From CAYMUB01 sp964393545 (GTDB taxonomy: Bacteria; Patescibacteriota; Microgenomatia; Daviesbacterales; UBA10151): a stretch of DNA of 64,000 nt. Where the stretch lies: positions 16,179 through 80,178 of the forward strand of contig CAYMUB010000058.1 in NCBI GenBank assembly GCA_964393545.1. The letters run 5' to 3'. This document shows positions 46,101 through 54,236 of the stretch, one piece after another. Below the pieces are notes generated by a model, which had not been told where the DNA came from, searched no databases, and saw only the letters and a program-made list of their open reading frames with translations. Each line of letters starts with the position of its first letter. Positions within the stretch are counted from its first letter, which is position 1. The position numbers were made by a program, and so were the translations under genes.

Positions 46101-46668
46101 GTACAACCAAATAAATAAAATTTTTAGACTTTAACCCTTTAAAGTATATAAGAAATGCAAGCGGCATAAAACCGTAAAAAAATATCAAGGGATATTGAAA
46201 TCTGTGTAGTACCGATATATGTGCTATTGGGTTAAAAATATAAAACAAGGCTGATGATAATCTGGATAAAGGAGAATTCTCTTTAATTAAGGAAGCAATT
46301 TTATGAACAGAAAGTACTCCAGCAACAAATATCAACCAAAATAATCCCCCCTGAAGAATATAGCTGGGAACATTCAGTTGCTGAAAGAATGCAACTATCC
46401 CATAAAGGGGATAACTTGGAAATGCAATTGAACCATTACCACCAATAGGCACATCAGCCCAACTACTTTTTAATATTTCAAAAAGTCTTGATGTGTTATA
46501 AAAAGGTAAACCTGATTCACCAGAACCGAGAATTAATCCTTTTCTAAACCAAATAGCTACAAGCGCAGTTATCAAAAGTATTAAAAAGAATCTTTCTTTA
46601 GCTAGTTGGCTTTTAAAATTTTTTGACAAGAAATTATTTATATTTACTATACGTAAGAATTCTTTCAT
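43129..46668 (-). CDS. Very large GT-C/YfhO-like membrane protein
   Basis: 1179 residues: about 12 membrane segments in residues 25-450, then a large external region with long predicted helices (about 700-800) and a beta-rich part (about 850-1120) and a last membrane segment (about 1145-1165). Resembles DUF3367/arabinofuranosyltransferase-like proteins by layout. Strong AGGAGG before ATG 46668 supports this start despite a 35-base overlap with the GT2 gene. Similar in plan to the gene at 38452, so the two may be distant paralogues. Confidence 0.75.
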   Translation of the reverse strand: MKEFLRIVNINNFLSKNFKSQLAKERFFLILLITALVAIWFRKGLILGSGESGLPFYNTSRLFEILKSSWADVPIGGNGSIAFPSYPLYGIVAFFQQLNVPSYILQGGLFWLIFVAGVLSVHKIASLIKENSPLSRLSSALFYIFNPIAHISVLHRFQYPLIFFYGFMPLAFLIYFKGLKSKNFIYLVVLSLASLIFSFTFVGPAFLELFFGILGFLSIFVFVSTFKKEKDYFPLFYFLVFAVIFILVNCWWLSPLFASVFVDLGSRGSGKSFNPSDNIATFKGISDQIESVLGVFRLFKPNDYLKDNTSWVWIYGTTPFILLSFFSIIAFIVGLFKREKELLYKFLILVALIVMFWMKGTLAPFGGVTLRIFEWFTFLHVFRNPFEKIGLLLPFAMAIPVGFGIVGIVNALSSKLRFSKKLMAFLILTLAFPVFMFPTVTGLVFTGGGPPANDINIGQYVKVPDYYKDAREWLDKQPGVFRVLVLPIDGEGMTYKWEYGFAGVELSNNLFDQPMISLNTSNGSLPELVDNIKQTLLDYPDKLWNLAQQLNVKYIMVRDDIDYLARDTEAPATDLAKLKEYAAEHFSQVAEFGKLKFFELNPAQFTPKVFARTKLVYLSNSIGKGLNLMPFSNSLGDEIFIVPPESPVGNILENPYLAFADKIIINGTKIEDIKINLNKLIENLPFVSIYRDTPFYALVRLREELENQLQTPDTKMGFRVNLLGKRLAEINHSPEDVSAVNEYYQGIQSIATELISSKSIDRAIVEVLINQSEALEVIKKKTKDSKIIDQIVSDLDSLLIAIRAKSVYPTDKDLIHRFYVPKDSQYEVLITKSKWSYYFENIGISELNLDGNVIKLDILKQKDDGYSFSLGTYQLNKGIHEVSITQPKAKNLITEKLPEELDLSSEDQKPITKIIPIGQLDNNFSYSISFEYLEEKGNIPVIAIHSDVDFIDTKGEKIPRFGIALTRDNYDFGWKKYNATFTPFPASGENYISIKIIPFGDCKGVVQRPYRRYCEDNSFNQRFLKDSSTKIRNLKVEKQFLNQVILREVEADSIKKIPPKIDFEMISPARYKVRVSNAQNPFFLVLSTSFDPKWSAYFTTSDGRSDQMPTKNHLEVNGYSNGWYIEKTGNFEMFLEYSPERVLAIGRKLSFAFIIISILILVGYFTRMQINLKNRSKGL

Positions 46669-47722
46669 CCTTAGCCTCCTTAGAAAGCATTATGGGAGTA
46701 ATCACTCTTTGAACCCATCTTAGATGTTTATAAAAAGCCCATAAAGATAACCTCCCAAATATTTGGTCATGGAGATACTCATCAGAAACAGCTCTAACTT
46801 GATTTTGAATTATTTGCCTTTTCTTAAGTGCTTTAGGAAGATAACCAAGAGACCAAAAAATTGACTTAATCCAACCCTTTAAAGGATCGGGATTACCTTG
46901 TATTAAAGTCACTAATCCTCTAATTGTATAGACAGCGATCAGTTGTGGGAGATAAATTAGAAGATACTTTATACTATAGTTTTGTATAAATAGATTTATC
47001 ATTTTAGCATATGCAAATTCCCATTTAACAGATCCTCTACCCATCTTAAGTGACCAATGATAAATTTTTGCAGAAGGAACTCTTACAACCTTAAAACCTG
47101 CAAGCCAAGTTCTCCATATCATATCCAAATCATTTATATTCAAATCTATATCAACATCAAACAACCCGGCTTTTTCAAAAACCTCCTTTTTAAATAACGT
47201 ACCATCTATCCCACTAAAACCAACAAAAGGTTTGTTATATTTTTTACTGTCTTTAAAACCATACTCTGGAATATACAAGAATCCCGTTTGTGGCATTAAA
47301 TACATTCTATAGGTTTGAATTCGATCATGTTTGTGATAATCTAGAATTTTTGCAACTACAGCTCCTACAGATTGATCAGGAACTCTTTCAATAAAGTTCA
47401 CCAATTCATTTAGACAATTAGGATCAGTAAACTCATCAGTCATAAAAAATACAATATATTTACCTTTACTTTTCTTTATTCCTAAATTCAATGACTTACC
47501 AATACCTAAATGTATTTTATTAACAATAATATGCCAATTTTCTTTTCTCGCTGTAATCTGTTTTGCTTTCTCCACACCACTATCAAAAGAAGGATCAAAA
47601 ACCATAATCACTTCTAAATTTGAGTAATGGATATTGCTAATATTTTTGATAAAATTACTAATGAAATATTCTGCTCTATAGGCTGGAATTATTACACTGA
47701 CCAATGGTGATTTCTTTTTCAT
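46634..47722 (-). CDS. GT2-type glycosyltransferase with C-terminal membrane region
   Basis: 362 residues. LVSVIIPAYRAEYFISNFI, GIGKSLNLGIKKSKGKYI and FMTDEFTDPN (metal site) form the GT-A domain; GFSGIDGTLFKKEVFEKAGLFD and NDLDMIWRTWLAGF follow. A hydrophobic C-terminal part (about 245-300) suggests membrane attachment. Overlaps the SDR gene by 4 bases. Confidence 0.87.
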   Translation of the reverse strand: MKKKSPLVSVIIPAYRAEYFISNFIKNISNIHYSNLEVIMVFDPSFDSGVEKAKQITARKENWHIIVNKIHLGIGKSLNLGIKKSKGKYIVFFMTDEFTDPNCLNELVNFIERVPDQSVGAVVAKILDYHKHDRIQTYRMYLMPQTGFLYIPEYGFKDSKKYNKPFVGFSGIDGTLFKKEVFEKAGLFDVDIDLNINDLDMIWRTWLAGFKVVRVPSAKIYHWSLKMGRGSVKWEFAYAKMINLFIQNYSIKYLLIYLPQLIAVYTIRGLVTLIQGNPDPLKGWIKSIFWSLGYLPKALKKRQIIQNQVRAVSDEYLHDQIFGRLSLWAFYKHLRWVQRVITPIMLSKEAKDERILTYSKYK

Positions 47723-48717
47723 TTATTTTTAATATACCAATCAATTGTCTTTTTTAATCCATCAACAAAAGGTGTTCTTGCAATAAATCCAAATTTTTCT
47801 TTTGCTTTAGTATTATCACTATTTCTCCTTGGACTTCCATCTGGCTTGGAAATATCAAAAATAACTTTTCTTTTCTGTCCGCATATTTTTAAAATTATCT
47901 CAATTAACTCCTTAATTGATATTTCCTCATCTGTCCCTAAATTAATTGGATCCGGTACGCAAATTTTTTCAATTGCAAGCATTATCCCTTCTGCCGCATC
48001 CTCTGCGTATAGAAATGCCCTGGTTTGATTACCACTTCCCCAAACTACTAAAGGGTTCTCTCCGTCAAAAACCCGTTTTATTAAAGCAGGAATTACATGA
48101 GAAAGCTGGGGATCAAAATGATCTCTGGGACCGTAGCAATTATAAGGCCTAACTATCCCTATATTCATACCGTATTCCTCCGAATAATATCTTCCCAACA
48201 GTTCTCCCATTCTCTTCCCCCAACCATAACCTCCATTTGTAGGTTCAGGCTCATTTCTAAACCCCTCTGATTCGGGAGTAGGTATAATCGCATCTCTTGG
48301 ATATACACAAGCAGAAGAAACTTGTAAAAACCTCTCCACCTTAGCAAGCCTTGCCGCCTCCATCATATTACAAGCAATCAATAAATTCTCCCGCAAAATA
48401 CTCCCATGATGTGCTCTATTATATTCTATACCTCCAACTCTGGCTGCCATATTTATAACAATATTCTGATCCTTGCATGCTATCTGGCAGGTTTTTAAAT
48501 TCTCGATATTACCATCTATTAATTTAATTTTATCTTTAACGCTATTTATATTCTCAAGCTTGTTGGAACGAATATGGTCTAAAACAGTCACTACTGCACC
48601 ATTTGCTACCAATCTTTCAGTAACATGGCTTCCAACAAACCCACATCCACCTGTTACCAAAACTTTTTTATTTTGCCAGAAGGAACTTTGTTCATCTTTC
48701 AAAAAAACCTTTTTCAT
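47719..48717 (-). CDS. SDR sugar epimerase/reductase, GDP-fucose-synthase-like
   Basis: 332 residues. NAD(P) site VTGGCGFVGSH (20-30), VSSACVYP, the catalytic YGWGK (Tyr-x3-Lys), RPYNCYGPRD, and HVIPALIKR with WGSGNQTRAFLYAEDAAEG, which is closest to GDP-L-fucose synthase (Fcl) among SDR groups. Adjacent to a ColD-like dehydratase; in colitose synthesis the ColC partner is an Fcl homologue that does 5-epimerisation and 4-reduction. A ColC-like role is therefore inferred. Confidence 0.8.
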   Translation of the reverse strand: MKKVFLKDEQSSFWQNKKVLVTGGCGFVGSHVTERLVANGAVVTVLDHIRSNKLENINSVKDKIKLIDGNIENLKTCQIACKDQNIVINMAARVGGIEYNRAHHGSILRENLLIACNMMEAARLAKVERFLQVSSACVYPRDAIIPTPESEGFRNEPEPTNGGYGWGKRMGELLGRYYSEEYGMNIGIVRPYNCYGPRDHFDPQLSHVIPALIKRVFDGENPLVVWGSGNQTRAFLYAEDAAEGIMLAIEKICVPDPINLGTDEEISIKELIEIILKICGQKRKVIFDISKPDGSPRRNSDNTKAKEKFGFIARTPFVDGLKKTIDWYIKNK

Positions 48718-48719
48718 TT

Positions 48720-49892
48720 TTAACTAAATATTTCAATCAACTCTTTAATTTCGGCTTGTGTTAACTCTGGATTATTCCCAAAATATAAACCTTGTTCGTG
48801 TATAATCCTAGCATTTACGTTTTCATCAATGCGATTATTTATATATTTTTTGTAGAATGGTTGCAATTCCATATCTCCACCTACAATTGGTCTAATCTCT
48901 ACTTTATCTTTACATTTCTCTACTAAATCGTTTCTAATTTTCTGAGATTTACAAATTACTGGTATCGCAAAATTTGAGAGAAAATCTATATGCTGATACT
49001 TTAAGGAATAGTATTTATTAGTTTTTTTATAAATTGAAGTTGCTATTTTTAAAAAATTATCTCTTCTCCTGGAGAGGATTTCATCCAGATATTGCATTTG
49101 TGCATTTCCGATAAATCCATTAATTTCTGATGTTCGCAAATTATACCCTAAATCATAGAACGTATAACGAGAGTAAAATGTAGAATTAACATTATGCTTC
49201 ACCCGAATTTTTAATTGTTTTTGTTCTGTTAAGTTTCTATCCCATCCATGTGCTCTAACCATCTGAAGCATTATTTCAAGCTCTTCATTATCCGTACAAA
49301 CTGCCCCACCTTCAATTGTCGATAAGTGATGACCGACATAAAAAGAAAATGTTGAAGCCATTCCAAAATTTCCAAGCTTACGACCTTTATATTCTGTTCC
49401 TAAGGACTCACAATTATCTTCAATTAATATAATCTTTTTCTTGTCACATATTTTCTTAATTTCATCTATATCATCACAAAATCCCAGCAAATTAGTAAGA
49501 AAAAGCATTTTGAGTTGGTATTTTTCAAGAACCTGAAGCAATTTTTCACTTGAAACGTTTAATGTATCCAGCTCAACATCTACAGGTACTGTACGTAATC
49601 CCAGCTGCATAAGTGGCATAACATTGGTAGACCAAGTCACAGCAGAAAAACCTACATAGTCATCTTTTTTTAATTTTCCTAAATTGAGAAGTGCCTGAAT
49701 TATAGCAAGATTAGCTGAACTACCACTATTAACCATAACGCAATGTTTTCTTCCTTGCCATTTAGCAAATCCTATTTCAAACTTCTTGCATTCTTTTCCA
49801 ATGCTTAGCTGATCTGAAGCCAGAATAAACTTACAAAGCTTTCTTTTTATTTCCTCCTCTTTATAAAATGTTGATTTAACAAGTTGAATCAT
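48720..49892 (-). CDS. ColD-like PLP-dependent sugar 3-dehydratase (DegT fold)
   Basis: 390 residues of the DegT/DnrJ/EryC1/StrS fold. NSGSSANL (55-62) binds the PLP phosphate, IEDNCESLG (157-165) holds the cofactor Asp, and the segment normally carrying the Schiff-base Lys is FYVGHHLSTIEGG (184-196) with His188. In E. coli ColD this His replaces Lys and the enzyme removes the C3 hydroxyl of GDP-4-keto-6-deoxymannose. RAHGWDRNL also matches my memory of ColD. It lacks the Cys-rich iron-sulfur region of RfbH-type enzymes. 2 bases before the SDR gene. Confidence 0.85.
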   Translation of the reverse strand: MIQLVKSTFYKEEEIKRKLCKFILASDQLSIGKECKKFEIGFAKWQGRKHCVMVNSGSSANLAIIQALLNLGKLKKDDYVGFSAVTWSTNVMPLMQLGLRTVPVDVELDTLNVSSEKLLQVLEKYQLKMLFLTNLLGFCDDIDEIKKICDKKKIILIEDNCESLGTEYKGRKLGNFGMASTFSFYVGHHLSTIEGGAVCTDNEELEIMLQMVRAHGWDRNLTEQKQLKIRVKHNVNSTFYSRYTFYDLGYNLRTSEINGFIGNAQMQYLDEILSRRRDNFLKIATSIYKKTNKYYSLKYQHIDFLSNFAIPVICKSQKIRNDLVEKCKDKVEIRPIVGGDMELQPFYKKYINNRIDENVNARIIHEQGLYFGNNPELTQAEIKELIEIFS

Positions 49893-49931
49893 TGATATTT
49901 TAGGCGGGCCTAACTCCCTACTATAGCCTAA

Positions 49932-50966
49932 TCACTTCATAAGAACAACTGATGTTTTTTCGGTTCTAAAATATATCTTATAGATGTTGAAAATATTTGT
50001 AGAAATCATTATGCTGCCAAAAATATCTTTATCTCTAGCTTTCCTTAAACTTTGAACTTTTGATCTCTCTTTTAATGTATCTGATAAGAAAAATAAACTC
50101 CAAGCAAGTCCTTGCAAAACTCCTAAAATTGCTGCAAAGCTTCCTTTTCTAAAAAGTACAGAAACTGCTCCTAAAGTATTAAGGATTAAAGAAAAGGGTA
50201 AGTATTTTATCGTATTAGAAAGCTCATAATTTTTAATTAACATTCTTATAGAGTTTTTACAAAGATGAAAATAAAGTTTATAGTTTAAATTATGTACTTT
50301 TGTGTAATGATAAACTTTCGAATTTGGAGCTAATACAACTCTATAGCCTGCAATCCATATTCTCCAGGAAAAATCTAAATCATCAGTAGTATGCTTAAGT
50401 TTTAGATCAAAACCCCCTATCTTGCCTGCAACTTCTTTCCTAACAGCCAAAGCTGCTCCTAAAGCAATGATTTCCTCTTCCTTTTCAAATTGCCCATTAT
50501 CTTTTTCTCCTCTTCCTAAAGGGATTCCAAAACCTGTGTAGGGATACAATTTCATCCCAATCTCTTGAATAACATCAGTTTTGTCAAAGTCAAAAATTTT
50601 GCATTGAACTCCTCCTATAGTCTTATCTTTTGAAAAAACTTGAGAAATACCTTGTAACCAGTTCCTATCTACCTTAGTATCATTATCTAAAAATACCAAA
50701 ATATCTCCCTTTGCTTCTTTGATAGCCCTATTTCTGCTAAAGGGTACACCTCTATTGACCTCATTTATTAAAATTCTGATTCTAGCATCCTTTTTTGCAA
50801 ATTCATTAATTATTTCAATACTAGAATCTGTTGACTTATTATCTATAAATATAATTTCATAATTCTTTGTGGAGGATTTTAATACTGATGTAATACAAGT
50901 CTTTAAATATTTCTCACCATTACGATTTGCGATAATTATAGAAATAAGAGGGAGGTTAGTTTTCAT
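49932..50966 (-). CDS. GT2-type glycosyltransferase with membrane region
   Basis: 344 residues. ISIIIANRNGEKYLKTCI, IFIDNKSTDSSIEI, NRGVPFSRNRAIKEA and VFLDNDTKVD (DxD) mark GT-A; GGFDLKLKHTTDDLDFSWRIWI follows, then hydrophobic segments (about 245-290). Similar in design to the GT2 at 46634 (matching C-terminal 'DIFG/QIFG' ends). ATG 50966 preferred to an upstream in-frame TTG at 50978. Divergent from rfbF. Confidence 0.87.
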   Translation of the reverse strand: MKTNLPLISIIIANRNGEKYLKTCITSVLKSSTKNYEIIFIDNKSTDSSIEIINEFAKKDARIRILINEVNRGVPFSRNRAIKEAKGDILVFLDNDTKVDRNWLQGISQVFSKDKTIGGVQCKIFDFDKTDVIQEIGMKLYPYTGFGIPLGRGEKDNGQFEKEEEIIALGAALAVRKEVAGKIGGFDLKLKHTTDDLDFSWRIWIAGYRVVLAPNSKVYHYTKVHNLNYKLYFHLCKNSIRMLIKNYELSNTIKYLPFSLILNTLGAVSVLFRKGSFAAILGVLQGLAWSLFFLSDTLKERSKVQSLRKARDKDIFGSIMISTNIFNIYKIYFRTEKTSVVLMK

Positions 50967-51028
50967 ATACTTATACAAATGTTTTACCTATTCTATAAGA
51001 TCTTAAACTAATTTATCAACCTATCAAC

Positions 51029-51067
51029 TTGACTTATAGAGAAATATTGATTTAGTATTGATAAGAT
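51029..51067 (+). promoter_or_regulatory. rfbF promoter region
   Basis: TGATAAGAT (51059-51067) is an extended -10 box lying 6 bases before the rfbF ATG, giving a leaderless start. An alternative promoter is TTGACT (51029-51034), 18 bases, TAGTAT (51053-51058), which would give a leader of about 10 bases. No Shine-Dalgarno sequence precedes the ATG. Confidence 0.5.
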
Positions 51068-51073
51068 TAAAAT

Positions 51074-51850
51074 ATGAAAGTCATAATACTTTGTGGTGGC
51101 ATCGGATATAGGCTTAAAGAAGAAACGGAATTTAAACCAAAACCAATGGTTTCTATCGGTAATCAACCTATTCTATGGCACATAATGAAAATTTATTCAC
51201 ACTTCGGATTTAATGAATTTATTATTGCCTTAGGATATAAGGGTGATTATATAAAAGATTATTTTTTAAACCAGAAATATTTCACTGATAATTTTACTCT
51301 TAATACCAAAAACGGATTTGTTAAACTACATAAAAACAATACAGATAATAAAGATGATTTTAAAATTACGTTTGTTGATACAGGACAAGAAACTCTACCT
51401 GGTGAACGTATTCTTAGAGTAAAAGATTTTATACCAGAAACTGATCAAGATTTTATGGTGACATATGGAGATGGTGTATCAGATGTAAATATTGAACAAT
51501 TAGTTAAATTTCATAAAAAACATAATCTAGTTGGGACAGTTACAGGTGTTCATCCAAGAAGTAAATACGGACTTTTAACAATAGACAAAAACAATGTTGT
51601 ACAAAATTTTTTAGAAAAACCGGTACTTGAGGAGTGGATTAATGGCGGATTTATGATCTTTAAGAGAGAGTTTTTTTCATACCTTAGAAAAGGGGAGTTT
51701 GAACATCCAGCCATTAAAAGACTTATCAACAATAAGCAGCTTTCTGTTTTTATTCACGATGGATTCTGGCACTCAATGGATTCCTATCCAGATGTTGATA
51801 ATCTTAATAAACTATGGAATGAGGATCCAAAGTGGAAAATCTGGAAATAG
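51074..51850 (+). CDS. rfbF: Glucose-1-phosphate cytidylyltransferase
   Basis: Makes CDP-glucose from CTP and glucose-1-phosphate. 258 residues, usual length. VIILCGGIGYRLKEET (nucleotide loop), EFKPKPMVSIGNQPILWHIM, MVTYGDGVSDV (metal Asp) and WINGGFMIFKREFF and FWHSMDSYPDVDNLNKLW are typical of RfbF. A CDP-glucose 4,6-dehydratase (rfbG) is not in the window, so the fate of CDP-glucose is open. Overlaps the SDR gene by 19 bases. Confidence 0.92.
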   Translation: MKVIILCGGIGYRLKEETEFKPKPMVSIGNQPILWHIMKIYSHFGFNEFIIALGYKGDYIKDYFLNQKYFTDNFTLNTKNGFVKLHKNNTDNKDDFKITFVDTGQETLPGERILRVKDFIPETDQDFMVTYGDGVSDVNIEQLVKFHKKHNLVGTVTGVHPRSKYGLLTIDKNNVVQNFLEKPVLEEWINGGFMIFKREFFSYLRKGEFEHPAIKRLINNKQLSVFIHDGFWHSMDSYPDVDNLNKLWNEDPKWKIWK

Positions 51851-52911
51851 AAAAAGAAGATTTATCTTATATTTTAGCCAATGCCAAAGAAGAATTTGAA
51901 GTTTTAGCTGGAAATAAAATTCTTTTTACAGGAGCTAATGGTTTCTTAGGATATTACTTTATAAAATCGATTCTCTACTGGAATGAAATTAATCCCAATA
52001 GAAAAATCACTCTTTATGCATTAGATACTTTTGAATCGGGTGTACCAAGCTGGTTAAAAAATCCGCAAACAAAAATTCTTAGGAAAGATGTTACAAAATT
52101 TAAAATACCTGCAAATATAAATCTTGACTATATTATTCATGCAGCTTCTATTGCTTCCCCAATTTTTTATAGACAATTCCCTATAGAAACAATGAAAGCC
52201 AATATTCAAGGACTCATAAATGCGTTGGAATATATGGTTTCTAAAAAAGATACAAAAAATTCGGTTAAAGGACTTTTATTTTTTTCATCGAGTGAGATAT
52301 ATGGAGATCCTACTAAGGGAAATATCCCCACCCCTGAGACTTATAGGGGAAATGTCTCTTGTACAGGTCCCAGGGCCTGCTACGATGAATCAAAGCGGTT
52401 CGGAGAAACACTTTGTGTTAATTATTCCAGTGTTCACAATCTTCCTATTAAAATTGCCAGACCATTTAATAATTATGGCCCTGGGTTAAAACTCACCGAT
52501 GGTCGAGTGATCCCTGATTTTGCAAAGGATATCTTAGCAAATGACAACATCACTCTCCTCTCACAAGGCTCCCCGACACGAACATTCTGCTATATAACCG
52601 ATGCTATCGTAGGTTACATAAAGATACTAATAAAAGGTAAAAATGGGGAAAGCTATAATATTGGGGTGGAAGAAGAAGAAATTTCTATGACTGATCTGGC
52701 AAAGAAAATGAAAGATATATCAGCTAAACTTTTTGAATATAGAGGCGAGGTAGTTATGGAAAAAAGTAAAGATCAAAATTATCTAACCGATAGCCCAAAC
52801 AGAAGATGTCCTCAAATCTCAAAAGCCATGAAAGATTTAGAGTATAATCCTAAGGTTTCCTTGGACGAAGGACTTAAAAATACTTTAATTTGGTATAAAG
52901 GCAATTTATAA
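51832..52911 (+). CDS. SDR sugar dehydratase/epimerase, UDP-xylose-synthase-like
   Basis: 359 residues from GTG 51832, with GAGG 7 bases before it. ILFTGANGFLGYYF (NAD site), FFSSSEIYGDP, the catalytic YDESKR and ARPFNNYGPGLKLTDGRVIPDF are close to UDP-glucuronate decarboxylases. The downstream ugd would make UDP-glucuronate as its substrate. An alternative is a CDP-sugar epimerase acting after rfbF. Stops one base into the ugd ATG. Confidence 0.78.
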   Translation: MENLEIEKEDLSYILANAKEEFEVLAGNKILFTGANGFLGYYFIKSILYWNEINPNRKITLYALDTFESGVPSWLKNPQTKILRKDVTKFKIPANINLDYIIHAASIASPIFYRQFPIETMKANIQGLINALEYMVSKKDTKNSVKGLLFFSSSEIYGDPTKGNIPTPETYRGNVSCTGPRACYDESKRFGETLCVNYSSVHNLPIKIARPFNNYGPGLKLTDGRVIPDFAKDILANDNITLLSQGSPTRTFCYITDAIVGYIKILIKGKNGESYNIGVEEEEISMTDLAKKMKDISAKLFEYRGEVVMEKSKDQNYLTDSPNRRCPQISKAMKDLEYNPKVSLDEGLKNTLIWYKGNL

Positions 52912-54236
52912 TGAAAATCTCTATTGTTGGAACAGGATATGTTGGATTAGTTACAGGAATATCTCTTAGTGAGTTAGGTCACGATGTTAATTGTATTGAT
53001 AGTGACGAAGATAAGGTTTCAAAGATTAATAAAGGCATTTCTCCATTCTATGAACCAGGACTTGATGAAATACTTAAAAAATCATTAAAGAAAAATTTAT
53101 CGGCTACAGTTGATTTAGAAAAAGCAGTTTGCCAATCAGATGTAATAATCATTGCAGTTGGTACCCCGACAATTAACGATAGTATTGATTTATCCTTTAT
53201 TGAAAAGGCTTCTGAACAAATTGGCCAAGCCATATCAAAGGCAAAAAAATATCAGATAGTTGCTGTTAAGTCTACTGTTTTACCCGGAGTTAGTGAAAAG
53301 GTGGTAAAACCTATTCTTGAGAAATTCTCAAAGAAAAAAGCAGGAAAGGATTTTGGGCTTTGTATGAATCCGGAGTTTCTAAGAGAAGGCAGCGCTTTAG
53401 ATGATGCTCTAAACCCTGATAGGATTGTTATTGGGCAATTTGACGATAAAAGTGGTAAGGAATTTGCAAAAATTTATTCCAAAGTATCAGCCCCCAAAAT
53501 ATTTACTAATCTTCCCACAGCAGAACTCACAAAATATGCTGCCAATGCGCTTTTTGCAACACTTATAAGTTTTTCCAATGAAATTGCCAGAATCTCAGAA
53601 AGCATTGGAAAAGTAGATGTTCTGGATGTATGGAGTGGTGTGCATCTTGATAGAAGATTAAGTCCCATACAAGGTAATACAAGGATTAAACCAGGAGTAT
53701 TAAGTTATATCCTTTCTGGATGTGGCTTTGGAGGAAGCTGTTTTCCAAAAGATATAAAAGCACTAGCTTCTTTTGCCAAGGATCAAGGAGTAGAAAACCC
53801 TTTTATTCAAAGTGTCATAGACATTAATAATACTCAACCACATAGAGTAACTTTACTTCTTAAAAATGCTCTTGGAGAAAACTTGAAAGACAAAAAAATT
53901 GCTATTTTAGGTCTTAGCTTTAAGCCAAACACAGATGATACTCGTGAATCTCCTGCATTAGCTATCATAAAGGAACTTATATCAGAAGGTGCTAAAGTGA
54001 TTTTGCATGATCCAATGGCAAAAAGTGCAAATTATCCTATGGCAAGTAAAGCAAAAGATGCTATAAAAGAAAGCGATGCAGCAGTTGTAGTTACTTCCTG
54101 GGAGCAGTATCGTAAACTGACTCCACAATTTTTCAAAGAAAATATGAAAAAACCTATTGTGATTGATGGAAGAAGAATATATGATAAAAATTCCTTTTTA
54201 AAGGCTGGAGTCATATATAAAGGTATAGGCCTATGA
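52911..54236 (+). CDS. ugd: UDP-glucose/GDP-mannose 6-dehydrogenase
   Basis: Oxidises the sugar C6 to a carboxylate with two NAD, most likely UDP-glucose to UDP-glucuronate. 441 residues, full length. GTGYVGLVTGISLSELGHDV (NAD site), VAVKSTVLPG, NPEFLREGSALDD, the catalytic Cys in GFGGSCFPKD (about 270-279), and GLSFKPNTDDTRESPAL. GDP-mannose cannot be excluded as substrate. Overlaps its neighbours by 1 and 4 bases. Confidence 0.92.
   Translation: MKISIVGTGYVGLVTGISLSELGHDVNCIDSDEDKVSKINKGISPFYEPGLDEILKKSLKKNLSATVDLEKAVCQSDVIIIAVGTPTINDSIDLSFIEKASEQIGQAISKAKKYQIVAVKSTVLPGVSEKVVKPILEKFSKKKAGKDFGLCMNPEFLREGSALDDALNPDRIVIGQFDDKSGKEFAKIYSKVSAPKIFTNLPTAELTKYAANALFATLISFSNEIARISESIGKVDVLDVWSGVHLDRRLSPIQGNTRIKPGVLSYILSGCGFGGSCFPKDIKALASFAKDQGVENPFIQSVIDINNTQPHRVTLLLKNALGENLKDKKIAILGLSFKPNTDDTRESPALAIIKELISEGAKVILHDPMAKSANYPMASKAKDAIKESDAAVVVTSWEQYRKLTPQFFKENMKKPIVIDGRRIYDKNSFLKAGVIYKGIGL

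Noticed and set aside
49900..49913. Inverted repeat TTAGGC-CC-GCCTAA upstream of the ColD-like gene, as a possible terminator
   Set aside because: The loop is only two bases and no T-run follows in either direction, so a terminator cannot be supported.
50046..50060. Two heptamer-like units (AACTTTG, AACTTTT) in the GT2 gene at 49932, as a fourth heptamer array
   Set aside because: Only two units, and the encoded region lines up with the equivalent region of the GT2 at 46634, so there is no sign of an insertion.
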